Of a stretch of DNA of 64,000 nt, positions 53,887 through 62,955 are shown one piece after another. A program made the position numbers and the translations under genes. The DNA comes from Clostridiales bacterium. GTDB taxonomy: Bacteria; Bacillota; Clostridia; Christensenellales; Borkfalkiaceae. The DNA lies in NCBI GenBank assembly GCA_015055615.1, contig SVHT01000002.1:124001-188000 (forward strand), in the 5' to 3' direction. Numbering within the stretch: the stretch's first letter is position 1; every line of letters starts with the position of its first letter. The notes under the pieces were generated by a model. That model ran no database searches. It was not told where the DNA came from and saw nothing but the letters and a program-made list of their open reading frames with translations.

Positions 53887-54094
53887 GTTTTTCTATGATG
53901 CCGTCTGTCAATTCCTCAAAAGTAATGTCGAAAACCTTCAAGATTTTTAAAACGTTATACAGAGAAGGTTCGACTTTGTCGCACTCCCATTCGCTTACCC
54001 GTTGTTGCGTGGTTTTCATCCTTATGGCAAAATCTTTTTGACTGATTTTATTTAATTTTCTAAAATATTTTAAGTTTTCTCCAAATGTTTTCAT
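53882..54094 (-). CDS. XRE-family HTH regulator (70 aa)
   Basis: A 70-residue Cro/C1-type repressor: ISQKDFAIRMKTTQQRVSEW and PSLYNVLKILKVFDITFEEL form an HTH_3 domain. It is divergent from an SGNH-hydrolase lipoprotein across a region with two operator-like palindromes 29 bp apart. No SD precedes its ATG, and a TAGAAT -10 (54106-54101, minus strand) ends only 6 nt before the ATG, so the mRNA may be leaderless. It is not a close copy of the other XRE protein, but the same gene plan is used. Confidence 0.9.
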   Translation of the reverse strand: MKTFGENLKYFRKLNKISQKDFAIRMKTTQQRVSEWECDKVEPSLYNVLKILKVFDITFEELTDGIIEKQ

Positions 54095-54105
54095 AGAAAT
54101 ATTCT

Positions 54106-54156
54106 ACACTAAACAGCGTGTTTTTATTTGACATACACTAAAATTAGTGTTATTAT
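54106..54156. promoter_or_regulatory. Divergent XRE/lipoprotein control region with paired operators
   Basis: Plus promoter: TTGACA (54128-54133), 17 nt, TATTAT (54151-54156), with ACACTA-AAAT-TAGTGT (54135-54150) filling the spacer. A second, less perfect site ACACTAAACAGCGTGT (54106-54121) occupies the spacer of the XRE promoter. Centres are 29 bp apart. Confidence 0.7.
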
Positions 54157-54187
54157 ATTTATATTCTATAAAACGGAGAGAACTTGT

Positions 54188-55966
54188 ATGAAAAAATTTT
54201 TAACCATATTATGCAGTATTACTTTACTCTGCGGGCTTGTTGCTTGCGGTAAAGACGCAGATACGGTGATTTATATGCAACCAAGCTCTGAAAGCTCGCA
54301 GCAAATTTCCGACGATGAAAAGGCGGTACAGTTGCTTGCACCCAAAGGGCTGAGGGACGATAACGGTATTTTGAAGTGGGGCATTGTAGAAAATGCGTCG
54401 GGGTATTTGGTTACCGTTGGCGCGGAAGAATTTCAAGTTTTTGCCAATTTTATGAACTTGGACGACTTGAATTTGTCTAACGGAAACTATGAAGTGAAGG
54501 TGTGCGCGCTCGGCAATGGGCGATACACCTCTTCTGCATACAGCGACGCGATTACCATTACGATTGCGAAAGAGGTTATAAGCGAAACGACCTATCCGTT
54601 GGAAACGCCCGTAAATTTGAGCTGTGAAAACGACGTTTTAAGATGGGATATCGTAAACAATGCTTCGGGATACGTGGTCGCGCTTGGGGCGGACGAATTT
54701 AAAACGCCCACTAACTTTTTAAACTTAGAGTACGTCAACGTTGCCAACGGAACGTATGAGGCGAAGGTGTGCGCGGTAGGCGGTGGACAGTTTACCCCGT
54801 CTTCGTACAGCGAAACAATTACAATTACGGTGGAAAAAGAAGAGAACGTTGTCGCAGGTATTCAGACCCAAGGGGGTAAAAATCAATTTGACCTCTCAAA
54901 GGCGACGGGTGGATATTTGGTGGATGGAAGCGGTTACGTGGCAGAGAGCGAGTGGTACGTGACGTCCGATTTTATCCCCGTAACGGCGGGGGAAAGCGTA
55001 GCGATTACGGGGACAACCAATCGTTTTTTGGCGTATACCGAAGACAAAACGCCAATCGCGGAAAGCTACGAAAATCTTGGCTCTGGAGAAATCAATAAGA
55101 TTTACGAGCCGACGGTTGACGGGTTTATCCGTATAAGTATACAAGCGGCCAATATGCACAACGTTATGATTGCGTATTCGGACGTTTGCAGCGTATACGA
55201 ACCTGTGCGTAACGTGATAGAAAGTGGCGTTTATCTCAACGAAACGCAAATTCAAGAGCAAATCGTGCCCGTGGCGGGCAACGTGCTTTATGGCAAAAAA
55301 TGGGTGGCATGCGGGGATAGCTTTACGGCAGGCGATTTCACTAACGCGCCCGCGGGCGAGCAAAACACCTTTACCGACCAGCCGTATTTTGGCAAGAATA
55401 AGGTATATCCTTTCTTTATAGGCCGCAGAAACAGTATGCGTATTGTCAACGAGGCTGTTTCCGGCTCCACCATGGCAAAATCGGGGGCTGGGGCGGGATA
55501 TTTCTCGGCAGAAAACGGTAGGTATACGCAAATTCCCGCTGATACAGATTATATTACGCTGTGGTTTGGTATCAACGATGAACACCATAACGTACCCATT
55601 GGGGAAATTGACGACGCTACGAACGAAACCTTTTACGGCGCGTGGAACGTGGTTATGGAATACCTTATTACAAATCACCCCAAGGCAAAAATCGGCATTG
55701 TCATCACCAACGGCTGTTTAAATACCGCATATCCTAAGGCGACGAGGGATATTGCGCGCAGATGGGGCGTGGGCTACTTAGATATAAACGGGGATTACAA
55801 AGTGCCTTTGATGTTGCGTGTGTCCGAAAAGACGGAAATTCCCGATTCCGTACATCAACTGATAACAAAAAGACAGAGCGTATTGTACGGCACAAACGGT
55901 CACCCCAACGCAGCCGCGCACGAGTATCAAAGCACCTTTATCGAAGCGTGGTTGCGAACGTTATAA
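54188..55966 (+). CDS. SGNH/GDSL-hydrolase lipoprotein with two fibronectin III-like domains
   Basis: A 592-residue lipoprotein (lipobox LVAC). Residues about 45-125 and 137-217 are a tandem pair of FnIII-like domains (LKWGIVENASGYLVTVG; LRWDIVNNASGYVVALG). Residues about 225-360 look like a beta-sandwich that senses or binds ligand. The catalytic SGNH domain follows: WVACGDSFTAGDF (S378), LWFGINDEHHN (N463), NGHPNAAAHEYQ (H572 or H578). Such enzymes deacylate carbohydrates or lipids at the cell surface. ATG 54188 follows GGAGAG; a frame from 54128 would start at the -35. Control by the divergent XRE repressor is inferred from the operator in its promoter. Confidence 0.87.
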   Translation: MKKFLTILCSITLLCGLVACGKDADTVIYMQPSSESSQQISDDEKAVQLLAPKGLRDDNGILKWGIVENASGYLVTVGAEEFQVFANFMNLDDLNLSNGNYEVKVCALGNGRYTSSAYSDAITITIAKEVISETTYPLETPVNLSCENDVLRWDIVNNASGYVVALGADEFKTPTNFLNLEYVNVANGTYEAKVCAVGGGQFTPSSYSETITITVEKEENVVAGIQTQGGKNQFDLSKATGGYLVDGSGYVAESEWYVTSDFIPVTAGESVAITGTTNRFLAYTEDKTPIAESYENLGSGEINKIYEPTVDGFIRISIQAANMHNVMIAYSDVCSVYEPVRNVIESGVYLNETQIQEQIVPVAGNVLYGKKWVACGDSFTAGDFTNAPAGEQNTFTDQPYFGKNKVYPFFIGRRNSMRIVNEAVSGSTMAKSGAGAGYFSAENGRYTQIPADTDYITLWFGINDEHHNVPIGEIDDATNETFYGAWNVVMEYLITNHPKAKIGIVITNGCLNTAYPKATRDIARRWGVGYLDINGDYKVPLMLRVSEKTEIPDSVHQLITKRQSVLYGTNGHPNAAAHEYQSTFIEAWLRTL

Positions 55967-56014
55967 TTTTTTTGAACAGAGTTGTCTATTATGTAAAAAT
56001 ATGAGGCGATAAGA

Positions 56015-56051
56015 CGAAAAGCGTTTCCTTTTAGCAAGGAAACGCTTTTCG
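56015..56051 (+). terminator. Terminator of the SGNH lipoprotein gene
   Basis: A perfect 16-bp stem, CGAAAAGCGTTTCCTT (56015-56030) with AAGGAAACGCTTTTCG (56036-56051), TTAGC loop. Confidence 0.88.
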
Positions 56052-56084
56052 ATTAAAAAAATTGTAAAAACCTATGCAAAACAG

Positions 56085-56113
56085 TTGTAAATGTCATAAA
56101 AAAATGTTACAAT
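56085..56113 (+). promoter_or_regulatory. Promoter of the fakA-fakB operon
   Basis: TTGTAA (56085-56090), 17 nt, TACAAT (56108-56113). Confidence 0.6.
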
Positions 56114-56155
56114 TAATATGTGAAGAAATGTAGTAAAAACGGAGAGGTGTTTGCT

Positions 56156-57838
56156 GTGTTAAACGAAAGAAAAACGATTGACGGCGAATTGTTTAATAAA
56201 ATGATCTTAGGCGGCGTAGCAAATTTGCGCGCAAACTTGCAAGAGGTCAATGATCTTAACGTTTTCCCGATTCCCGACGGCGATACGGGCGAAAATATGT
56301 ATCTTACCCTGCAAGGCGGTTTGGACCAACTGCAAGCGTGCAAAGGCGAGACGTTGGCGGAAAAATCGCAGGCGATGTCGCAAGGTATGCTCCTTGGCGC
56401 AAGGGGGAATTCGGGCGTTATTCTCTCGCAGCTTTTCTACGGACTTGCGGAAGGCTTGGCGGGTTTAGAAACGGCAGATTTACGGCAGTTTGGCAGCGCG
56501 TTAAAAATGGGCGTTAAATGCGCGTACGGCGCGGTTGCGCACCCCGTTGAAGGCACGATTTTGACGGTTGCGCGCGAAGCGGTAGAAAACGCTTGTCAAA
56601 AGTTTGACGCGGATATGACCGTGCAAGAATTTTTCGCAGGGTATCTTTACGAAATGAAAAAATCGTTGGAAAAGACTCCCGATTTGTTGGCGGTGCTCAA
56701 AGAGGCAGGCGTTATTGACAGCGGCGGCGCAGGGCTCGTGTATATTACCGAGGGATTCTGCAAAACCTTGGGTGGCGAGGAATTGGAAAACGAATTATCC
56801 GTGGCAGAAAGTAGCGCTAAAAAGGCGTTGGACCTTTCCAAATTCAACGAAAACACCGTAATGGTTTACGGCTATTGCACCGAATTTTTGTTGCAATTAC
56901 AAACGAGTAAAACAGACGTAAACAACTTTGATTTAGAGGGATTGAAAGCGTTTTTGGAATCGGTTGGCGATTCGGTCGTGGCGTTCCAAACGGGTACGAT
57001 TATCAAAATTCACGTACACACGCTGACGCCTTGGGTCGTTATGAAGGAATGCCAAAACTATGGCGAATTCTTGACGATAAAAATTGAAAATATGACTTTG
57101 CAGCACAACGAAACGGTCAAGGAAGAAAAGCCCGCGCATGCTCAAAAGGAGATTAAAAAACCCAAACGCGCGCGCAGAAAGTATGCGCTCGTTACCGTAG
57201 CAACGGGCGACGGGCTGAAAAAGACCTTTTTGGAAATGGGCGCAGACTACGTAATTTGCGGCGGGCAGACCAACAACCCGTCCTCCGAAGATTTCGTACA
57301 AGCGTTTGACGAAGTCAATGCCGATCACATTTTTGTATTGCCCAACAATGGCAACGTCATTTTGGCGGCAAATCAGGCGGCGAAAATCTATGCCGATTCA
57401 AAGGTTCACGTTATCGAAACGAAGAATATCGGACAGGGTTATTCCGCGCTTTCTATGCTCGATTACAGCGCAGACGACGTGGACGAAATCAAACAGTCCC
57501 TTTTGGAGAGTATTCAAAATACCGTTACGGGTATGGTCGCAAGGTCGGTACGTGATACCGCGCTGAACGGCGTAAACATTAAAAAAGACGAATATATGGG
57601 CTTTACTGACAAGACGATGTTGGTATGCGTGCCTAATAAAGTTGACGCGCTTTGCGCGTTGACGGAAAAGCTGAACGTTGGCGAAAAGGAATATTTCTTG
57701 GTTTCCTACGGCAAAGAGGCAACGGAAGCCGAAAAGGAAAGTTTCCGCGCGTACGTTTCGGATAAATATCCTATGGTGGAATTTTATGAAATTGACGGGG
57801 GGCAAGACGTGTACGATTTCTTGCTGATCGTAGAATAA
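56156..57838 (+). CDS. fakA: DAK2-domain fatty acid kinase subunit FakA
   Basis: A 560-residue kinase subunit that phosphorylates FakB-bound fatty acids for phospholipid synthesis. The N-terminal DhaL/DAK2 domain has FPIPDGDTGENMYLT and GARGNSGVILSQL (ATP and Mg binding) and DSGGAGLVY; the middle and C-terminal FakA domains follow after a Lys-rich linker (about 325-345). GTG 56156 is chosen because GGAGAGG lies 8 nt upstream; an earlier GTG at 56120 sits near the transcript start. fakB follows after 15 bp, matching the known partnership. Confidence 0.92.
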   Translation: MLNERKTIDGELFNKMILGGVANLRANLQEVNDLNVFPIPDGDTGENMYLTLQGGLDQLQACKGETLAEKSQAMSQGMLLGARGNSGVILSQLFYGLAEGLAGLETADLRQFGSALKMGVKCAYGAVAHPVEGTILTVAREAVENACQKFDADMTVQEFFAGYLYEMKKSLEKTPDLLAVLKEAGVIDSGGAGLVYITEGFCKTLGGEELENELSVAESSAKKALDLSKFNENTVMVYGYCTEFLLQLQTSKTDVNNFDLEGLKAFLESVGDSVVAFQTGTIIKIHVHTLTPWVVMKECQNYGEFLTIKIENMTLQHNETVKEEKPAHAQKEIKKPKRARRKYALVTVATGDGLKKTFLEMGADYVICGGQTNNPSSEDFVQAFDEVNADHIFVLPNNGNVILAANQAAKIYADSKVHVIETKNIGQGYSALSMLDYSADDVDEIKQSLLESIQNTVTGMVARSVRDTALNGVNIKKDEYMGFTDKTMLVCVPNKVDALCALTEKLNVGEKEYFLVSYGKEATEAEKESFRAYVSDKYPMVEFYEIDGGQDVYDFLLIVE

Positions 57839-57853
57839 ATTAGAGGTGAAAAA

Positions 57854-58753
57854 ATGAAAAAATACGTGATTGTTAGTGATTCTTGTTGCGATTTGAGTAA
57901 GGAACTCCGCGAAAAGTACGATATCGACTATATTCCGATGCACTTTTCCTACGAGGGGAAAGACTATGCCGCGGATATAGATTGGAAGGAGCTTTCCTTT
58001 AAAGATTTCTATGCGGAAATGCGCGCGGGGAAACGTATGATTACTTCGCAGGTAAACGCGCCGCAATATCGTGAGGTTTTTGAGAAATATATTGCAGACG
58101 GCTACGATATCTTGTCGATTTCTTGTTCGTCTGCGCTTTCCAATTCGGTAAAAGCAAGCTATATGGTACGCGATGAACTGCTTCAAAAGTATCCCGAAAG
58201 CAAAATCGTATGCGTGGACAGCTTGTCCTCTTGCTATGGTTTGGGCTTAATTTGTATCCGCGCGGCAGAACTTCGCGCAGAGGGCAAAACGATTGAAGAA
58301 ACGGCGGCTTGGTTGGAAGAAAACAAGCTGACGGTCAACCAGGAATGTACGCCTGAAAGCTTGACGTATTTGAAGAAAGCGGGCAGAGTAAGCGCAATGA
58401 GCGCCTTCTTCGGCGGGTTGCTCAGCGTAAAACCGATTTTGATTTCGGACGTAAACGGTCAGAACGCCGCGGTGGAAAAGGTAAAGGGCAGAATGACGTC
58501 GATTAAACGTCTTGCGGAACGCGTTAAGGAAGAATACGTGCGCGTGCCCCATCAAAGAATTGTCGTTGTGCACGCAGATTGTGAAAACGATGCAAACACG
58601 TTGAAGAATTTGGTGGCGGAAGCGCTTGCAGGGGAGGACGTTACGATTGATATGGGTTACATCGGTCCCATCATCGGCGCGTCGGCGGGCCCTGGTACGC
58701 TTGCCGTATATTTCTACGGAAAAGAAGTTACTTTTAATTCTAAGGCAAACTAA
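57854..58753 (+). CDS. fakB: DegV-family fatty-acid-binding protein FakB
   Basis: A 299-residue DegV protein that carries a fatty acid to FakA. IVSDSCCDLS at the N-terminus, ITSQVNAPQYREVFEKY and SISCSSALSNSVKASY are the DegV lipid-phosphate-binding blocks; VSAMSAFFGGLLSVKPIL is also characteristic. It follows fakA by 15 bp with AGAGGTG as SD. The PlsC-like gene downstream fits a phospholipid neighbourhood. Confidence 0.92.
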   Translation: MKKYVIVSDSCCDLSKELREKYDIDYIPMHFSYEGKDYAADIDWKELSFKDFYAEMRAGKRMITSQVNAPQYREVFEKYIADGYDILSISCSSALSNSVKASYMVRDELLQKYPESKIVCVDSLSSCYGLGLICIRAAELRAEGKTIEETAAWLEENKLTVNQECTPESLTYLKKAGRVSAMSAFFGGLLSVKPILISDVNGQNAAVEKVKGRMTSIKRLAERVKEEYVRVPHQRIVVVHADCENDANTLKNLVAEALAGEDVTIDMGYIGPIIGASAGPGTLAVYFYGKEVTFNSKAN

Positions 58754-58754
58754 A

Positions 58755-58790
58755 AAAGGGAGCGGCTTTCAACAGTCGCTTTTCTTATGC
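58755..58790 (+). terminator. Probable terminator after fakB
   Basis: AGCGGCT pairs with AGTCGCT (one G.U) across TTCAAC, followed by TTTTCTT; moderate strength. Confidence 0.55.
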
Positions 58791-58813
58791 GAAAGTTATT
58801 TTCTACATTTTAC

Positions 58814-58842
58814 TTTACAAACGCGGAAAAATGTGATATAAT
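58814..58842 (+). promoter_or_regulatory. Promoter of the acyltransferase-like gene
   Basis: TTTACA (58814-58819), 17 nt, TATAAT (58837-58842). Confidence 0.7.
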
Positions 58843-58899
58843 ATAACAATGAAATAAAAAGTCGCGTCGATTAAGGCGCGAACAAAGGAGAAAGTAATT

Positions 58900-59745
58900 T
58901 TGGAAAAGAGAACGGAAACACAAGAAACGGTTGTCTCACAAAAGAAGAAAAAGGAACCGAAGGAATTTAAAGTTCCCAGCCGCAGAAAACCGATTTATAA
59001 GGTTTTTCAGCAGGTTATGAAACTGCTGTATAAAAAACCGACGATTATTAACCTTGCAGGGGAGCTGGCAGACAAGAGTATCGTGGTTGCCAATCACTCG
59101 GCAAAGAGCGGACCTCCCGCTTTGGATATGTACTATCCCAAATTTACGGTAAAATGGGGCGCGCACGAAATGCTTGGAAATTATTCCAGCAGAAAGGCGT
59201 ATCTTCGCGATATTTTGTATATTAAAAAATGCGGTAAAAAGCCGGGGTTTGCAACGTCGTTCAAGGCGGGTGTAATGGCGTTTTTCTCTTTGCGTATTTA
59301 CAGAGGGATGCGTATTATGCCTACCTATCAGGACGGGCGTTTTGCAACCACCTTGCGCAACAGCGTACAGGTCCTTGACGCAAATATGTCCGTTATGGTT
59401 TATCCTGAAAACTCTAACAACGGCTATAAAGACGTTTTGACGGAATGTTTCCCCGGGTTTGTAATGCTTGCGGAAAAATACTACCGCCAAAAGGGTGAAG
59501 ATTTACCGATTTATCCCGTGCATTACAGCATCAAAAAGCGGATTATGGTTATCGGAAAACCTCTGTACGTACAAGATATGGTAAAGGAAGGCTTGGATAG
59601 ATACCAAATCGCGCAACGCTATTGCGAGGCAATCAATCAGTTGTATTTTGACCACGTGCAAAACGCACCGGAAAAAGGTAGAAAAAAGAAAGACAAAAAG
59701 GCAAAAAAGGCGGAGCAAAAGCAGCAATCCGCTGAAAATAAATAA
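58900..59745 (+). CDS. PlsC-like lysophospholipid acyltransferase with non-canonical motif I
   Basis: A 281-residue protein with the outline of 1-acylglycerol-3-phosphate acyltransferases: VVANHSAKSGPPALDMY (motif I), FFSLRIYRGMRIMP (motif II) and VMVYPENSNNGYKDVL (motif III, with Glu). Canonical motif I is HxxxxD, but here H66 is followed at +5 by G71, and the nearest Asp is D76. The basic N-terminus (KKKKEPKEFKVPSRRKP) and Lys-rich tail may hold it to the membrane surface. It starts with TTG 58900 after AAGGAG; no better start is visible. Acyltransferase function is therefore probable, not certain. Confidence 0.75.
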   Translation: MEKRTETQETVVSQKKKKEPKEFKVPSRRKPIYKVFQQVMKLLYKKPTIINLAGELADKSIVVANHSAKSGPPALDMYYPKFTVKWGAHEMLGNYSSRKAYLRDILYIKKCGKKPGFATSFKAGVMAFFSLRIYRGMRIMPTYQDGRFATTLRNSVQVLDANMSVMVYPENSNNGYKDVLTECFPGFVMLAEKYYRQKGEDLPIYPVHYSIKKRIMVIGKPLYVQDMVKEGLDRYQIAQRYCEAINQLYFDHVQNAPEKGRKKKDKKAKKAEQKQQSAENK

Positions 59746-59766
59746 CATACAAATAAGGAAGACGGT

Positions 59767-61161
59767 ATGAGTACGTATATTAAGGACAATTTTTTATTGA
59801 CGAATAAAACTGCGGAAAAATTATATTTCGGTTATGCCAAAGATATGCCGATTTTCGACTATCATTGTCATCTGCCCGAAAAGCAAATTCTGGAAAATAA
59901 GACCTTTAACGACGTGTACGAAGTTTGGCTTGCAGGCGACCATTACAAATGGCGTTTGATGCGCAACTACGGCGTGAACGAAGAATATATCACGGGCAAT
60001 AAATCGAACAAAGAAAAATTTATTGCATATTGTACCGCGCTCGGCACGGCGTTTGGCAACCCTTTGTACCATTGGTCGCAGGTAGAACTCAAAGAGTTCT
60101 TTAATTGTGAACTCGAAATCAATGCGGAAAACGCCGAGCTTATTTGGGATTGGTGTAACGAATATATTCGCTTGAATAACGTTACCCCTCAAAGGCTGAT
60201 TGAACAGTCCAACGTTACCCATATTTTCACGACGAACGAAGTATTCGACGACCTTTCCACGTTCACGAAAATCGCGGAAAAAGGATATAAATTCAAGGTA
60301 ATTCCCGCTTTCCGTGGGGACAAAATTATGAACGTCGACGCAGTTGGATATTGCGACCAGCTTGCAAAATTAGAGGCGTTGACGCAGCCGATTAACAGTA
60401 TTGACGATTTGATGACGGCGCTTGAAACCCGCTTGCAGGCGTTTATTGCGGTAGGCACGACGGCGAGCGACATCTCCGTGGAAAGAGTATATCCCGTCCC
60501 GACGGCAGACGAAGCTAACGCCGTACTTTGCAAGGTAAAGGCGGGGGGCGTACCGACGGAAACCGAGGCGGAAATTTTCAAGGGCTACCTTACGTACGCG
60601 CTCATGAAAATGTACGCGCGCTATAACATTTCGACGGAATTGCACGTGGGGGCAATGCGTAATAACAATACGCAAATGCTCAAAAAGCTCGGCTTGGATA
60701 CGGGTTACGATTCGATATCGGATGAAAACAGCATCAAGACGATGTCTAGACTTTTCGATAAACTCAACGACGAAAACCTTCTGCCTAAGACCATCGTGTT
60801 CAATCTCAACCCGAAGATGAACGCGGAAATTATGACCTTAATCGGCGCTTTCCAGAGCGACGAGGCACGCGGTAAAATGCAATACGGTCCCGCTTGGTGG
60901 TTCTTGGATAACAAAGTCGGTATGGAAAAGCACTTGCTCGATTTGACGGCAACGGGGCATATTGCGGCGTTTGTCGGTATGTTGACGGACAGCCGTTCGT
61001 TGCTTTCTTATCCTCGTCATCACTACTTCCGTCGTATTTTGTGTAATTATCTTGGAAGCATGATGGAAAAGGGCGAAATGACGCAAAACGAGGCGCTTGT
61101 AGGCAAAGTCGTGCAAGATATTTGCTATCATAACTCGATTGCTTATTTCAGAATGAAGTAA
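59767..61161 (+). CDS. uxaC: Uronate isomerase
   Basis: A 464-residue cytoplasmic enzyme converting glucuronate to fructuronate (and galacturonate to tagaturonate). FDYHCHLPEKQIL holds metal ligands H33 and H35; VIPAFRGDKIMN, LHVGAMRNNNT and SRSLLSYPRHHYFRRIL are UxaC signatures. The length matches the family. AAGGAAGACGGT precedes ATG, 21 bp after the acyltransferase gene. No uxuA/uxuB/kdgK gene is nearby. It supports uronic acids among the sugars released by the glycan-processing genes upstream. Confidence 0.95.
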   Translation: MSTYIKDNFLLTNKTAEKLYFGYAKDMPIFDYHCHLPEKQILENKTFNDVYEVWLAGDHYKWRLMRNYGVNEEYITGNKSNKEKFIAYCTALGTAFGNPLYHWSQVELKEFFNCELEINAENAELIWDWCNEYIRLNNVTPQRLIEQSNVTHIFTTNEVFDDLSTFTKIAEKGYKFKVIPAFRGDKIMNVDAVGYCDQLAKLEALTQPINSIDDLMTALETRLQAFIAVGTTASDISVERVYPVPTADEANAVLCKVKAGGVPTETEAEIFKGYLTYALMKMYARYNISTELHVGAMRNNNTQMLKKLGLDTGYDSISDENSIKTMSRLFDKLNDENLLPKTIVFNLNPKMNAEIMTLIGAFQSDEARGKMQYGPAWWFLDNKVGMEKHLLDLTATGHIAAFVGMLTDSRSLLSYPRHHYFRRILCNYLGSMMEKGEMTQNEALVGKVVQDICYHNSIAYFRMK

Positions 61162-61205
61162 AACTATAATAAAACGGTGGAGATACGTATGTTATACGTT
61201 GCCAC

Positions 61206-61235
61206 AAAAAAGGGACGGAGTACCGTCCTTTTTTA
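61206..61235 (+). terminator. Terminator of uxaC
   Basis: AAAAAGGGACGG (61206-61218 region) with CCGTCCTTTTTTT (61223-61234), AGTA loop. Confidence 0.9.
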
Positions 61236-61312
61236 TTATCCATGTATTTTATTGTAAAAGCGCAAAAAAGAAGAAAAATCTTACAAAAACCGCCGTTTTT
61301 CCCGCTGTTTGG

Positions 61313-61342
61313 TTGACAGACTTCCGTCTTTTATGATATAAT
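61313..61342 (+). promoter_or_regulatory. Promoter of the symporter-CoA ligase operon
   Basis: TTGACA (61313-61318), 18 nt, TATAAT (61337-61342). Confidence 0.75.
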
Positions 61343-61407
61343 CATAAAAATCGATACAAAAATACAAAAAAATCGAAAAAATCAATCGAGTGAGGGAGAT
61401 TGAAAAA

Positions 61408-62955
61408 ATGGCGTTTGATTACGTGATATTGGCGATATACGCGCTGAGTATGGTAGGGATTGCGATTTACACCCGAAAGCGTTCGTCGTCGGTAAACGAC
61501 TTCTTATTGGCGGGCAAAGGACTGAACGGTTGGATGACGGCGTTTGCTTACGGCACGACGTATTTCTCGGCGGTTATTTTCATTGGTTACGCAGGGAATT
61601 TTGGTAAAAAATACGGCTTGGCCGCTACGTGGATTGGGATAGGGAACGCCATTATCGGTTCTTTGTTTGCTTGGCTCGTGCTTGCAAAACGCACCAAAAA
61701 GATGACGACCCGTCTGTCGGCGAAAACCATGCCTGAATTTTTTGAAAAACGGTACGGCAGTCAGCGCTTAAAACTCGTTTCGGCGGTCATTATATTCCTG
61801 TTTTTAATTCCCTATTCTGCGTCCGTATACAACGGGCTGAGCTCGCTGTTCACGATTGTGTTCGGACTTCCGGGTTGGATAATCATGGTGGCGCTGGCGG
61901 CACTCACGGCGTTGTATCTCTTCTTCGGCGGATATTTCGCAACGGCGCTCTCCGACTTTATTCAAGGCATTATTATGCTGATTGGCGTGGTTGCGATGGT
62001 GTTCTGCTTTATGAACCACAATAACGTTAATTGGAATTTGCAGGAGCTTGTCAACACAAAGGGATTGGGTTGGTTTACCTTTTCCAGCTCGAATAAGGGA
62101 TTGTACGGCAACACCGTTTCTCTGCTGTCTTTGGTTATGCTTACGTCGTTCGGCGTATGGGCGTTGCCACAGACGATACATAAATATTACGCAGTCCGCG
62201 ATGACAAAGCCATTATGCAAGGTACGGTGGTAAGCACGTTGTTTGCGCTCATTATCGGCTTTGGCGCGTATTTCACGGGCGCGCTGTCCTATTACTTCTC
62301 TGGTGAACTTGCGGGGGTGGCAGGGGACAACGTGATTCCGCACATGATAAAAATCGTTATTCCTACGGGGCTTGTCGGGGTACTTGCCGTGCTGATTTTA
62401 TCGGCGAGTATGTCCACCCTCTCGTCGGTATCCCTTGCGTCTGCGTCCGTCGTTGCCGTGGATATTTACAAAGGCAAAATCAACAAAAATGCGTCCGATA
62501 AACGTGTGAATTGGACAATGAAAATTCTCTGTCTTGTATTTGTGGCAATCTCGGTTGTGTTGGCAATTTTAAACGAACAGTTTGAAATTTCCGCCATTGC
62601 TTATCTCATGGGGCTTAGTTGGGGTGTTTTGGCGGGTTGTTTTATGGGCCCGTACGTGCTCGGTCTGCTTTGGAAAAAGGTAACCCGCCCGGCGGTATGG
62701 GCGTCGATTATCGGTACGCTCGTACTTACGGTTGCCCTCATATTTTTCTTCGGCTACCATAAAAACGGTTTCAACGCCACCTTTGGTTTGGCGTTAAAGG
62801 ACGGTATCGGTTGTTCGCCTATGATTGGCGTCATCTGTATGGCGTATTCCATGATTGTGACGTTCTTGGTTAGCCTGTGCACAAGAAAACCCGAGGAAAA
62901 AATTCTGTCCGTTGCATTTACTTCAAAAAACATAAACGAAAAGGAAAACGTATGA
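61408..62955 (+). CDS. Sodium:solute symporter (SSS family)
   Basis: A 515-residue transporter with about 13 hydrophobic helices. FAYGTTYFSAVIFIGYAG and GIGNAIIGSLFAWLVLAKR match the core of SSS proteins (Na+-coupled uptake of sugars, organic acids, amino acids). A characteristic ILSASMSTLSSVSLASASVV segment lies near residue 335. ATG 61408 follows AGGGAG at 10 nt; GTG 61390 is an alternative. Its stop overlaps the start of the CoA-ligase gene (ATGA), so the two are coupled and the imported solute may be the ligase substrate, for example an aromatic acid. Confidence 0.88.
   Translation: MAFDYVILAIYALSMVGIAIYTRKRSSSVNDFLLAGKGLNGWMTAFAYGTTYFSAVIFIGYAGNFGKKYGLAATWIGIGNAIIGSLFAWLVLAKRTKKMTTRLSAKTMPEFFEKRYGSQRLKLVSAVIIFLFLIPYSASVYNGLSSLFTIVFGLPGWIIMVALAALTALYLFFGGYFATALSDFIQGIIMLIGVVAMVFCFMNHNNVNWNLQELVNTKGLGWFTFSSSNKGLYGNTVSLLSLVMLTSFGVWALPQTIHKYYAVRDDKAIMQGTVVSTLFALIIGFGAYFTGALSYYFSGELAGVAGDNVIPHMIKIVIPTGLVGVLAVLILSASMSTLSSVSLASASVVAVDIYKGKINKNASDKRVNWTMKILCLVFVAISVVLAILNEQFEISAIAYLMGLSWGVLAGCFMGPYVLGLLWKKVTRPAVWASIIGTLVLTVALIFFFGYHKNGFNATFGLALKDGIGCSPMIGVICMAYSMIVTFLVSLCTRKPEEKILSVAFTSKNINEKENV

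Noticed and set aside
61189-61257. 22-codon ORF after uxaC with a plausible SD
   Set aside because: It runs through the uxaC terminator hairpin and T-run, so its open frame is best explained by that structure.
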